A stretch of 64,000 bases of DNA from Microbulbifer bruguierae (lineage in GTDB: Bacteria; Pseudomonadota; Gammaproteobacteria; Pseudomonadales; Cellvibrionaceae): the NCBI RefSeq assembly GCF_029869925.1, contig NZ_CP118605.1:2694001-2758000 (forward strand), written 5' to 3'. The notes beneath the pieces were generated by a model. It made no database searches. It had not been told where the DNA came from and was given only the letters and a program-made list of their open reading frames with translations. This document shows positions 17,642 through 28,098 of this stretch, one piece after another. A program made the translations under genes and the position numbers. Each line of letters begins with the position of its first letter. Within the stretch, counting starts at the first letter, position 1.

Positions 17642-18730
17642 TTATTTATCAGCGGCTATTTTTTCCTGGTAGCACCTGTTCACCAGTTGCCCCTTGTATT
17701 CCCATGGGCACTCATAGAACCCGACCGATTCGGTAAATTTGTATATTCGGCCCAGATAACCCAATGTGGTGTTGATCCCGATGAGTTCTTCTGTTGTTCC
17801 CTGCTGGGGACCTTCCAGCATTTTTATACCGAAGACGCGTTCCAGAATCATTTTTACAATCAGGCGATCCGGATCTTCCTTTTCGAATGACCACTTTTTG
17901 GTTGCAGTATTCAATACCATGGACAAGTCCATCGCGTCGCGGCTGAACATGGATGTGTCCACACCGATCTGTTTCCTTTCTTGCCATGCAATTTCTTTTT
18001 CACGGTAATCAATTTCTGCAGTCACGCCGAGTGTCGCTACGCAGGAGGTTACTTCCTGCTCAAGGAGTTTATCGATGCTGGGCCTGTCCGTAAGATCGGC
18101 CGTCAACGCTCTCAACTCAGGCTCCATATTCGTTGCCGAATTGCCGCAGGTGATCGGGATACGGAAGACTTCCTTCATCGACACTGTTTCGAAAACCGGT
18201 AGGCCGTACTGGTGGAAGTAACTTTCGTCATAATTTGCTGCGTAGTACTCAGCAAAAAATCTTCGGACACCTTTGTTGAATGGAATGATTTTGGACGGTA
18301 ATCCCGGACCGTCCGCCTTTGCGATCAATAGCTGATTGGGAGCACCCTCGATAAAGTTGTCGATGTCTTTCAGCAGATAGTCAAACAACCCGTTTTCATT
18401 GAAGTCGAGGGACGTCATATGAATGGTGGTTTTTTGCCAGGTTTTCAGGCTTTGCCACTGCCATTCGGCCAGATCCGCCGTTGCGTGGAAATTTCCATCT
18501 TCACCCTGTATCAGCACCATGGATTGCATGGTGGTTTCATAGATCTCATCGCCCTGACCTTCCAGTACAAATTCCACATCAAACTGCCGGATATACAGAT
18601 CTGCGCGACCATCGTCGTTCAGGTCGCCGATGTATACCTCGTGATTTCTTCGATCGATAATTGTTCCGGCAAATGCCGACGCATTTATCCACATCGTCAA
18701 CAGTATCATGAGGGCTATTCGGGGATTCAT
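17642..18730 (-). CDS. secreted protein of unknown function with an EF-hand/FG-GAP-like loop
   Basis: A 362-residue protein with a signal peptide (about residues 1-22, ending ASAFAG). Soon after it is a loop GDLNDDGRADLYI of the FG-GAP/VCBS calcium-binding type, and a second Asp/Asn-rich stretch DFNENGLFDYLL lies near residue 115. The rest has four scattered Cys and no motif I recognise. The ATG at 18730 is used; a GTG immediately before it (18733) has a better-spaced AGGAAA. The gene points toward gmhB and ends 32 bases from it. It may be a single-unit relative of the loops in the 937-residue protein at 9037, but this is inference. Confidence 0.68.
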   Translation of the reverse strand: MNPRIALMILLTMWINASAFAGTIIDRRNHEVYIGDLNDDGRADLYIRQFDVEFVLEGQGDEIYETTMQSMVLIQGEDGNFHATADLAEWQWQSLKTWQKTTIHMTSLDFNENGLFDYLLKDIDNFIEGAPNQLLIAKADGPGLPSKIIPFNKGVRRFFAEYYAANYDESYFHQYGLPVFETVSMKEVFRIPITCGNSATNMEPELRALTADLTDRPSIDKLLEQEVTSCVATLGVTAEIDYREKEIAWQERKQIGVDTSMFSRDAMDLSMVLNTATKKWSFEKEDPDRLIVKMILERVFGIKMLEGPQQGTTEELIGINTTLGYLGRIYKFTESVGFYECPWEYKGQLVNRCYQEKIAADK

Positions 18731-18940
18731 CACCGGTTTCCTGTCACACTGATTGGGGTCGTCGCATCTACTTTAGTCCACAAGGATTGGCTGGTTGATC
18801 GGTTTTCCGGATCTGAGGTCGATGGTACGACGAAATGGGCGGACTACTTTTTGCGGAAATGGGAGAGGCTCTCTCGCCAAGCGCTCGCCAAGAGCGCATC
18901 GATGATCGACACCCTTTAAGCCGCACCCGAGCCATAAAAA

Positions 18941-18970
18941 AAGCCCGGAGATCGTGCGATCTCCGGGCTT
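18941..18970 (-). terminator. Rho-independent terminator after rimO
   Basis: AAGCCCGGAGATC and its exact reverse complement GATCTCCGGGCTT enclose a 4-base loop. On the minus strand the stem is followed by a run of seven T. It lies 25 bases beyond the rimO stop codon. The rest of the 265-base gap up to the next gene (18731-18995) shows no supported gene. Confidence 0.9.
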
Positions 18971-18995
18971 CTTCTTTTCGGGCTGTATGCTGAGG

Positions 18996-20369
18996 TTATA
19001 ACAGCTCGGCCCACAGATCGTATTCATCGGCGTGGGTGACTTCGGCCCATACCTTGTCGCCCGGAGCCAGTGATGTCTCGCCGTTCAGGTATACCATGCC
19101 ATCAATTTCCGGGGCGTCTGCCCAGGAGCGGCCAATAGCGCCTTCCTCGTCTACTTCGTCGATCAGCACTTCGATCTTGCGGCCGATTTTCTGCTGCAGG
19201 CGCGCGGCACTGATCTGCTGCTGGTGGGCCATAAAGCGCTCCCAGCGCGCCTGTTTGACGTCTTCGGGAACTGCGCCTTCCAGTTCATTGGCCGGAGCAC
19301 CGTCTACCGCGGAGTATTTGAAGCAGCCAACCCGGTCCAGCTGGGCCTCACTCAGCCAGTCCAGCAGGTACTGGAAATCTTCCTCGGTCTCGCCGGGGAA
19401 ACCGACGATAAAGGTGGAGCGGATAGTGAGTTCCGGGCAGATCTCGCGCCATTTTTTGATCCGCGCCAACGTCTTGTCTTCAAACGCCGGGCGCTTCATG
19501 GCCTTGAGCACCTTCGGGCTGGCGTGCTGGAACGGAATATCCAGATAGGGCAGCAGTTTGCCTTCGGCCATCAGTGGGATCACATCGTCCACGTTCGGAT
19601 ACGGATATACATAGTGCAGGCGCACCCATACGCCCATGGAAGACAGCGCCTCGCACAACTCCAGCATACGGGTCTTCACCGGACGCCCATCCCAGAAATC
19701 CAGCTTGTATTTCAGGTCCACGCCGTAGGCGCTGGTGTCCTGGGAAATGACCAGCAGCTCCTGCACACCGGCGTTAACCAGACGCTCGGCCTCGCCCAGT
19801 ACTTCACCCACCGGACGACTCACGAGTTTGCCGCGCATGCTCGGGATGATGCAGAACGCACAGGAGTGATTACAGCCCTCGGAAATTTTCAGATAGGCAT
19901 AGTGGCGCGGCGTCAGCTTCACGCCCTGGGGCGGTACCAGATCAATAAACGGGTCGTGATCGGTCTTCGGCGCCACCACCTCGTGTACTGCGTTCACCAC
20001 CTGCTCGTACTGTTGCGGTCCGGTAACGGACAACACACTGGGGTGCGCCTGGCGAATGGTGTCTTCTTCCACACCCATGCAGCCGGTGACGATCACCTTG
20101 CCGTTTTCGTGCAGCGCCTCACCGATCGCATCGAGGGACTCCTGCTTCGCACTGTCGATAAAGCCGCAGGTATTTACCACCACCACATCGGCGTCTTCGT
20201 AGGAGGGCACCACCTCGTAACCTTCCATGCGCAGCTGGGTAAGGATGCGCTCGGAGTCCACCGTCGCCTTGGGGCAGCCGAGGGATACGAAACCCACTTT
20301 ACCCGGTCCGGTTTTCCCCGGCTCTACGACGGTCGCGCCACCAGTCACTGATTTATCTGCACTGCTCAT
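18996..20369 (-). CDS. rimO: ribosomal protein S12 methylthiotransferase RimO
   Basis: A 457-residue radical-SAM enzyme that adds a methylthio group to an Asp of ribosomal protein S12. The N-terminal MTTase (UPF0004) domain has its three cluster Cys at 32 (SLGCPKA), 68 (NTCGFI) and 97 (TGCMG). The radical-SAM CxxxCxxC is at C166, C170 and C173 (GCNHSCAFC). A C-terminal TRAM domain follows. The SLGCPKAxVDSE start separates RimO from the tRNA enzyme MiaB. The gene is monocistronic, with a strong terminator behind it and a divergent spacer in front. Confidence 0.96.
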   Translation of the reverse strand: MSSADKSVTGGATVVEPGKTGPGKVGFVSLGCPKATVDSERILTQLRMEGYEVVPSYEDADVVVVNTCGFIDSAKQESLDAIGEALHENGKVIVTGCMGVEEDTIRQAHPSVLSVTGPQQYEQVVNAVHEVVAPKTDHDPFIDLVPPQGVKLTPRHYAYLKISEGCNHSCAFCIIPSMRGKLVSRPVGEVLGEAERLVNAGVQELLVISQDTSAYGVDLKYKLDFWDGRPVKTRMLELCEALSSMGVWVRLHYVYPYPNVDDVIPLMAEGKLLPYLDIPFQHASPKVLKAMKRPAFEDKTLARIKKWREICPELTIRSTFIVGFPGETEEDFQYLLDWLSEAQLDRVGCFKYSAVDGAPANELEGAVPEDVKQARWERFMAHQQQISAARLQQKIGRKIEVLIDEVDEEGAIGRSWADAPEIDGMVYLNGETSLAPGDKVWAEVTHADEYDLWAELL

Positions 20370-20536
20370 GAGCGTCCTCTAGCGGTGCCATTTGGCAGCC
20401 GACAACATTGTTTAAAAAGCGGGCAATTCTAACGGCAGGCCGTGGCCTTGCATAGCGCGCCGTCGCGCGACATCTCTGCAATCGGGGGAAAACGGCGGAT
20501 GCGGGTCTATGGTTCTTTTTTATAGGGGTTATCGTT

Positions 20537-20567
20537 GCGGGGATAGCGCGGGGATAGCGCGGGGATA
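20537..20567. repeat. short tandem repeat, 11-base unit, nearly three copies
   Basis: GCGGGGATA (20537-20545) is followed by two exact copies of GCGCGGGGATA (20546-20556 and 20557-20567). The array sits in the 314-base divergent spacer between rimO and rlmI. Apart from it I see no gene in the spacer. It may be a slippage-prone tract or a set of helically phased binding sites (11 bases is about one helical turn). Confidence 0.75.
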
Positions 20568-20683
20568 GTCTCTTCAGGTACGCGCAGTCATGAATACCCG
20601 ACCGACGGTGCAATTGCTACTTGTGTTCCCCGGTTCGGATAACAACAATGGCGCCCCCCGCCTTAACCACCGGAGCCCTCGCC

Positions 20684-21874
20684 GTGAACCAACTGATACT
20701 GAATCCCCGTGCCGAACGCCGCCTCAAGATGGGCCATCTGTGGATCTACAGCAATGAGGTGGATACCAAGCGCAGCCCGCTCAAGGGTCTGGAACCCGGG
20801 GAGCAGTGCGAGATTTTAGACAGTAGTGGCAAGGGTCTGGGTTACGCGCTGGTGAATCCCAACCAGCTGATCTGCGGGCGTCTGGTATCCCGTAAGGATC
20901 CCTTTACCGCCAAGCAACTCAAGCGCCGCCTGGAAGCAGCGCTGGCGTTGCGTCAGCGCTACTTCCCCCATCCCAGCTACCGCATGGTCTACGGTGATTC
21001 CGACGGTTTGCCCGGCCTGGTGGTGGACCGCTTCGGGGATTACCTGGTGGTACAGGTCAGCAGCTGGGGCATGGAGCGCATGCTCGGCAATATTGTCGAC
21101 GCACTGGTGGCACTGGTTAACCCAAAAGGCATCCTGCTGCGCAACGATCACCAGGGTCGCAAGGTGGAGGAACTGCCGGAAGTATGCGAGGTGGCGCACG
21201 GAGACGTACCGCAGATGGTGCCCTTCGAGGAAAACGGAGTAGCGCTGCTGGCACCGGTGTACCAGGGCCAAAAGACCGGCTGGTTCTACGACCACCGCGA
21301 CAACCGTGCCCGTCTCAATCAGTGGGTAAACGGACTGAACGTCCTGGACCTCTTCAGCTACGCCGGTGGCTGGGGTGTGCAAGCACTTGCTAACGGGGCA
21401 GCGCAGGTTACCTGTGTGGATGCCTCCGGCCAGGCACTGGACTGGTGTGAGGAAAATGCGGCACTAAATGGCCGCAAGGATGACCTGGTAACCATCCAGG
21501 GCAAGGCAGTGGATGCCATGAAACAGCTCATCGCCGAGGGCCAGCGGTTCGACGCCATCGTTCTGGACCCACCGGCATTCATCAAGCGCCGCAAGGACCA
21601 GAAATCCGGGGAGGCCGCTTACCGCCACATTAACGAACTCGCGCTGCGCCTGCTGGAGAAGAACGGCTTGTTAGTGAGTGCTTCCTGCTCCATGCATCTG
21701 GAATCCGACACACTGCTCGAGATCCTGCGCGGTGCGGGTCGTCACCTGGACAAAAATATCAGTATTCTCGGCAGCGGCGGCCAGGGCGCCGATCATCCGG
21801 TACATCCGGCGATTCCGGAAACCCGCTACCTCAAGGCGCACTTTGTCCATCTGGCAGCAGGTGGCAATTTCTGA
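20684..21874 (+). CDS. rlmI: 23S rRNA m5C1962 methyltransferase RlmI-like
   Basis: A 396-residue SAM-dependent methyltransferase, equal in length to E. coli RlmI. An N-terminal PUA-like RNA-binding domain contains LKMGHLWIYSNEV. A linker domain with DGLPGLVVDRFGDY precedes the Rossmann fold, with motif I LDLFSYAGGWG and motif IV LDPPAF. The Cys in SASCSMH is near the end. The start chosen is GTG at 20684, with CGGAG eight bases upstream, because it gives the family length; an ATG at 20648 would add 12 residues. The protein methylates 23S rRNA, and the neighbours do not suggest an operon. Confidence 0.9.
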   Translation: MNQLILNPRAERRLKMGHLWIYSNEVDTKRSPLKGLEPGEQCEILDSSGKGLGYALVNPNQLICGRLVSRKDPFTAKQLKRRLEAALALRQRYFPHPSYRMVYGDSDGLPGLVVDRFGDYLVVQVSSWGMERMLGNIVDALVALVNPKGILLRNDHQGRKVEELPEVCEVAHGDVPQMVPFEENGVALLAPVYQGQKTGWFYDHRDNRARLNQWVNGLNVLDLFSYAGGWGVQALANGAAQVTCVDASGQALDWCEENAALNGRKDDLVTIQGKAVDAMKQLIAEGQRFDAIVLDPPAFIKRRKDQKSGEAAYRHINELALRLLEKNGLLVSASCSMHLESDTLLEILRGAGRHLDKNISILGSGGQGADHPVHPAIPETRYLKAHFVHLAAGGNF

Positions 21875-21919
21875 CCTGACGCTGATTCTATAAACCTGAG
21901 TTGCTATTAACCCGAGTTG

Positions 21920-22360
21920 CTACTGACCCAGCTTCGGGTTCAGGGGCAGCAACCGCGAATCCGCCAGCGCGGCGACCCGGTGCCCCAGCCCCGCCAGATA
22001 CTCTGCATCACTGGTGAAGGCGAGAAAATCCTGGCGGGATGGGTACCGCACCAGCATCATCAGGTGCCAATGCTCATTATCGGGGCCGATATACATCGCG
22101 CCCCCCTCCCCCATAAAAATCACTTCGCCACCATACCGCGCCAGAATCGGACCACTGTGCGCCATATAGCGTTTGTAGGCCACTGCACCTGACACAGGCA
22201 CGTCGGGCGCGAGATCCGGATTCCCCCGGTAGTCGGCAATTTCGCGAAAGCGCAACAGGTTCAACATCACCACCGGGCCATCGGCCTCCGAAGCACGTAG
22301 CACTTCATCAGCCTCCGGCTTAGGGTGCAAATAGCTTTCATCTTCTTGCGTATGCGTCAT
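21920..22360 (-). CDS. DUF1330-like small protein
   Basis: A 146-residue cytoplasmic protein without signal peptide. The sequence VVMLNLLRFR, the later AVAYKRYMAHSGPILARYGG and the VRYPSRQDFLAF segment are typical of the DUF1330 / dimeric alpha-beta barrel group. The ATG at 22360 is preferred, since the frame upstream to 22465 looks non-coding. The function of the family is not established. It is convergent with rlmI (45 bases) and divergent from the acetyltransferase gene. Confidence 0.72.
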   Translation of the reverse strand: MTHTQEDESYLHPKPEADEVLRASEADGPVVMLNLLRFREIADYRGNPDLAPDVPVSGAVAYKRYMAHSGPILARYGGEVIFMGEGGAMYIGPDNEHWHLMMLVRYPSRQDFLAFTSDAEYLAGLGHRVAALADSRLLPLNPKLGQ

Positions 22361-22546
22361 GTCGTTGTATCCATTCTCTCCATCAGGGGCGGGGACTGTG
22401 GTTGCTTCAAGATGGTTACACCGGCTCACTGCGTTGGCCATAACCCCGGACTTCGGGTTCAACAAGTACGCTGCTTCACGATCCGGGTTTGGGGGTAGAT
22501 CGCCGGCAAGCTACGATTCCTTGTCCGTGAACACTGCGGAGTACCC

Positions 22547-23035
22547 ATGCTGAGACCGCTTCAGGAAGCAGATATCGAGCGCCTTTCACAGTTGTGGCTG
22601 CATCTGGCCTGCGGCAGCCACCCCAGCCTGCCAGTCAGGTTCTGGACACTACAGGGCCGCGCGTTTCGTCGGCAGCTGGTGACCCAGTGCCGAAACCAGC
22701 GGCTGTTGGGTGAATCAACAGGTAGCAACCACTGGGTATATACCCGCGCCGGAAGCAATATCGCGGAAGGAATGGTGACCATTACTGACAACGTTCTGAT
22801 CCAAACCATTTTTGTTTCTCCCGCAGTACAGCGCTGTGGCGTGGGCAGTGAACTGATGGCGCAGGCCAAGTTCGGGCGGCTACAGTTGGAAACCCGGGTA
22901 CTCGAGGAAAACCTGCACGGCCGCTATTTCCTGCAGCAGCACGGGTTCACGGAAACCGAGCGCCGCTTCAGCACAGATGCAGGACAGCACGAAATATGGA
23001 TGAACTGTAAGATTTCCATTCCTGCGGTCGCCTGA
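22547..23035 (+). CDS. GNAT-family N-acetyltransferase
   Basis: A 162-residue protein with the GNAT acetyl-CoA motif A, VSPAVQRCGVGSELM, which contains the Q-x-x-G-x-G/A turn, and a motif B region FLQQHGFTETERRF. The N terminus LRPLQEADIERLSQLW is typical of the fold. The ATG at 22547 has GGAG five bases upstream. The substrate is unknown. It ends convergently with gyrB, with a shared terminator-like hairpin between them. Confidence 0.86.
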   Translation: MLRPLQEADIERLSQLWLHLACGSHPSLPVRFWTLQGRAFRRQLVTQCRNQRLLGESTGSNHWVYTRAGSNIAEGMVTITDNVLIQTIFVSPAVQRCGVGSELMAQAKFGRLQLETRVLEENLHGRYFLQQHGFTETERRFSTDAGQHEIWMNCKISIPAVA

Positions 23036-23065
23036 CCTGCACCATTGCCACCCAATTTTCAGGTA

Positions 23066-23103
23066 TAAAAAAACCCGATAGGCCAAGACCCACCGGGTTT
23101 TTC
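23066..23103. terminator. bidirectional terminator between the GNAT gene and gyrB
   Basis: A-tract plus AAACCCG (23071-23077) pairs with CGGGTTTTT (23094-23102) around an imperfect middle. The A-run on one side and T-run on the other let it work for both convergent genes. The stem is interrupted, so its strength is uncertain. Confidence 0.65.
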
Positions 23104-23123
23104 AGCGCAGACAGAAAACCGGG

Positions 23124-25556
<2,433 letters not shown>

Positions 25557-25645
25557 TTAACGCCGGCACTGCCAGGCCATTCAGTCTTAAATATTCTCTC
25601 AGGTGAGTCTCAAGGTCCGCAGTCCCCAAGTCACGCCGAATCCGT

Positions 25646-26752
25646 TTATTCCGTCAGATCATCTACTGTTCGTATCTTTCCATGTTCCACGTGGAACATT
25701 TTTGGGGTATCCCAGGGGGGCGGCAACGCTAGCCAAGGCTGCACCGTCACCTGAGCCTCAATCCCGGTTACCAGCACCTGGCTGGCACAATCACTTACCC
25801 AGCGGGCGAACAGCTGCTGATTGTGCTGATCGAGCTCTGCAGGCAGGTCATCGACAAGAAAAACCGGCTTGTTGTCACCGCTGACTACTACCGCCGCCAT
25901 CGCCGTTCGCAATGCGCAGACGGCCATTTTTTGCTGCCCCCGCGAAAGAACCGCATGCGCTGGCTGACCATGAATCACGAATCGCAGATCTGCACGGTGC
26001 GGCCCGGACCGCGTAAATCCCTGCGCAACATCCCCGGACAAAGACTCGGACAAGGCAGCCTGTAAACCGGTACCCTTTTTCCAACCACTGCGATAATGCA
26101 GTTCGAGATCGCCAAATACGGCCCCAGGAAGGTCCTCCAGGCGCTCGCGAAATAGATCGGCCAGACGGTCAAATACACCACGGCGAAGACCGTCTACCTG
26201 CTCTCCACTGGCAACCAACTGCTGGTCCCAGGGGGCAAGCAAATTGGTGTCGATTTTACCACGACGAAGCAGTGCATTGCGCTGCTTCAATGCGCTTTGG
26301 TACACCTTCCAGTGCAAAGCAAACGAATGTTCCACGTGGAACACTGTCCAATCCAGCAACTGCCGGCGCACGCCGGGACCACCATCCAATGCCGCAAAAC
26401 TTTCGCTGTCGATAACCTGTAGCGGCAGGCAGGCCGCCAGCTGTGAGCTGGTTTCTGCCGGTGACTGGTTGATCCGGATACGCCCCTGACCATCTCGACG
26501 TTTCTCCACACCCATGGTCACGCCACTGTAAAGCCGTCCGAAAACTGCGAGCGCGTCAGCGCCATGAGTGATGACCGCTTGCGCCTGCCGGGAACGGAAT
26601 GAACGACCACTGGCAAGCATATGAACCGCCTCCAGCAATGAAGTCTTACCCTCACCGTTGGCACCACAAAACAGATTCACCGCCGGTGCGAGCTGCAGAT
26701 CTGCGGCAGAAATATTACGAAAGTTACTCAGCACCAACCGGCTCAATGCCAT
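25646..26752 (-). CDS. recF: DNA replication and repair protein RecF
   Basis: A 368-residue SMC-like ATPase that helps load RecA at gaps. Walker A GANGEGKT is at residues 30-37; the signature segment LSRGQQK and Walker B FLVDDLPAELD are visible in the C-terminal third. The ATG at 26752 is chosen because MALSRLVLSNFRNI is the family start. Two perfect parS palindromes lie inside the gene and encode FHVEH in the same phase. One is in the middle (VFHVEH); the other is in a C-terminal tail (MFHVEHGK) that makes the protein longer than E. coli RecF (357). Confidence 0.95.
   Translation of the reverse strand: MALSRLVLSNFRNISAADLQLAPAVNLFCGANGEGKTSLLEAVHMLASGRSFRSRQAQAVITHGADALAVFGRLYSGVTMGVEKRRDGQGRIRINQSPAETSSQLAACLPLQVIDSESFAALDGGPGVRRQLLDWTVFHVEHSFALHWKVYQSALKQRNALLRRGKIDTNLLAPWDQQLVASGEQVDGLRRGVFDRLADLFRERLEDLPGAVFGDLELHYRSGWKKGTGLQAALSESLSGDVAQGFTRSGPHRADLRFVIHGQPAHAVLSRGQQKMAVCALRTAMAAVVVSGDNKPVFLVDDLPAELDQHNQQLFARWVSDCASQVLVTGIEAQVTVQPWLALPPPWDTPKMFHVEHGKIRTVDDLTE
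25683..25698. promoter_or_regulatory. parS centromere site 1 (ParB binding)
   Basis: The perfect 16-base palindrome TGTTCCACGTGGAACA is identical to the parS sequence known from Pseudomonas. It lies within the last codons of recF. ParA and ParB are encoded at 38122-39864, about 12 kb away, so a complete chromosome-segregation system is present. The palindrome extends one base each side (A...T). Confidence 0.95.
26328..26343. promoter_or_regulatory. parS centromere site 2 (ParB binding)
   Basis: A second perfect TGTTCCACGTGGAACA, 645 bases from the first and also inside the recF coding sequence, in the same codon phase (TTC CAC GTG GAA on the minus strand). Pairs of close sites favour ParB spreading. 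Confidence 0.95.
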
Positions 26753-26783
26753 TGGCAACCCCTGATCTACAAGAATTCGACAT

Positions 26784-26820
26784 AAAAAAACCGCCACCCT
26801 TACGGGGCGGCGGTTTTAAA
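26784..26820 (-). terminator. Rho-independent terminator between dnaN and recF
   Basis: Arms ACCGCC-ACCC and GGGGCGGCGGT form a GC-rich stem with a short loop. On the minus strand seven T follow. It lies after dnaN and before the recF start, so it probably ends or attenuates dnaA-dnaN transcripts and suggests that recF-gyrB also have their own promoter. Confidence 0.85.
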
Positions 26821-26903
26821 TCCAGGCCTGTAGGCGGCTCGATTATTGCGAAAAATCAGCACAAACAGCCGCCAGCCAGCCAGAAAAACACCCATTGGCG
26901 TCA

Positions 26904-28013
26904 TCAGAGCCGCATAGGCATGATGACGTAGACAGAGTCTCCGTTCTCTGGTTGCTGCAGCAGCGCACTGCTGTTGGCATCACCCAGGCCAATACGGATC
27001 TGATCGCTGTGAATAGCACCGGTTACGTCCAGCAGATACCCGACGTTGAAACCGATTTCCAGTGGCTCTCCGTGATAATCCACAACCAGCTGCTCTTCCG
27101 CTTCTTCCTGTTCCGGGTTATTGGCCACGATCTGCAGCAAACCCTCGGAGACCTGCAGACGCACGCCGCGGTATTTTTCATTGGACAGGATAGCAGCACG
27201 CTGAAACGCCTGCCGCAGAGCCAATCGGTCGGCAAAAATTTCATTGCCCGCGCCCCTTGGCAATACCCGCTCATAATCCGGGAACTTGCCATCCACCAGC
27301 TTGGAGGTAAACGTGAAGGGGCCACTGTTCACACGAATGTGGTTGTTACCCAGGACCACCTCGGCACTGGTATCAGTATCCTCCAGCAGTCTGGCCAGCT
27401 CCAGTACGCCCTTGCGGGGCACGATGGCCTGAACCGGCGCTTCTACATTCAACCCCGGCGCATCGCGATCGCAAAGCGCCAGCCGGTGGCCATCGGTGGC
27501 TACCGCACGCAATTGCTGCGGACGACATTCAAGCAGCAGGCCGTTCAGGTAATAACGCACATCCTGCTGCGCCATGGCAAAGCCGGTGGCCTCGATCAGG
27601 CGACGAATCTCCCGCTGGGAAATGGAAAAACGGCTCTGCGCGGTGGTTTCATCCTGATTGGGGAAATCACTGGCCGGCAGTGTCGACAACTGAAAGCGGC
27701 TGCGACCACTGCGCAATACCAGGCGCTCGCCGTCGCGCTCGAACTTGAGTTCGGCGCCATCTGGCAGCGAGCGACAGATGTCCAGCAGCTTGCGCGCCGG
27801 AACCGTAACCTCGCCTTCCATTTCTACCGGTTGCTCAAGCGGTAGACGACCGACAATCTCCACTTCCAGATCGGTGCCGGTCAGCGAAAGCTCCTGCCCC
27901 TGAAGCTGCAGGAGCACGTTAGCCAGTACCGGTAATGTCTGACGTTTTTCCACCACGCCGGCAACCAGCTGCAGTGGCTTCAACAGGGCATCACGGCTTA
28001 CGCTAAATTTCAT
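26904..28013 (-). CDS. dnaN: DNA polymerase III beta subunit (sliding clamp)
   Basis: A 369-residue processivity clamp (E. coli 366). It begins MKFSVSRDALLKPLQLVAGVV and ends with YVIMPMRL, the conserved C terminus that lines the protein-binding pocket. The three clamp domains fit the length. It lies 85 bases downstream of dnaA on the minus strand, the standard dnaA-dnaN operon order. Confidence 0.98.
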   Translation of the reverse strand: MKFSVSRDALLKPLQLVAGVVEKRQTLPVLANVLLQLQGQELSLTGTDLEVEIVGRLPLEQPVEMEGEVTVPARKLLDICRSLPDGAELKFERDGERLVLRSGRSRFQLSTLPASDFPNQDETTAQSRFSISQREIRRLIEATGFAMAQQDVRYYLNGLLLECRPQQLRAVATDGHRLALCDRDAPGLNVEAPVQAIVPRKGVLELARLLEDTDTSAEVVLGNNHIRVNSGPFTFTSKLVDGKFPDYERVLPRGAGNEIFADRLALRQAFQRAAILSNEKYRGVRLQVSEGLLQIVANNPEQEEAEEQLVVDYHGEPLEIGFNVGYLLDVTGAIHSDQIRIGLGDANSSALLQQPENGDSVYVIMPMRL

Positions 28014-28098
28014 AATTATTGCCTTGATCTTGTTCTGGTCTTTAATCGTTTAGCAACGGCCCCCGCTACCCGCAGAAGCCAATACAAAGTTTCGTTAA

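Noticed and set aside
18773..19027. 84-codon frame on the minus strand between the secreted unknown and rimO
   Set aside because: It runs through the rimO terminator and overlaps the rimO 3' end.
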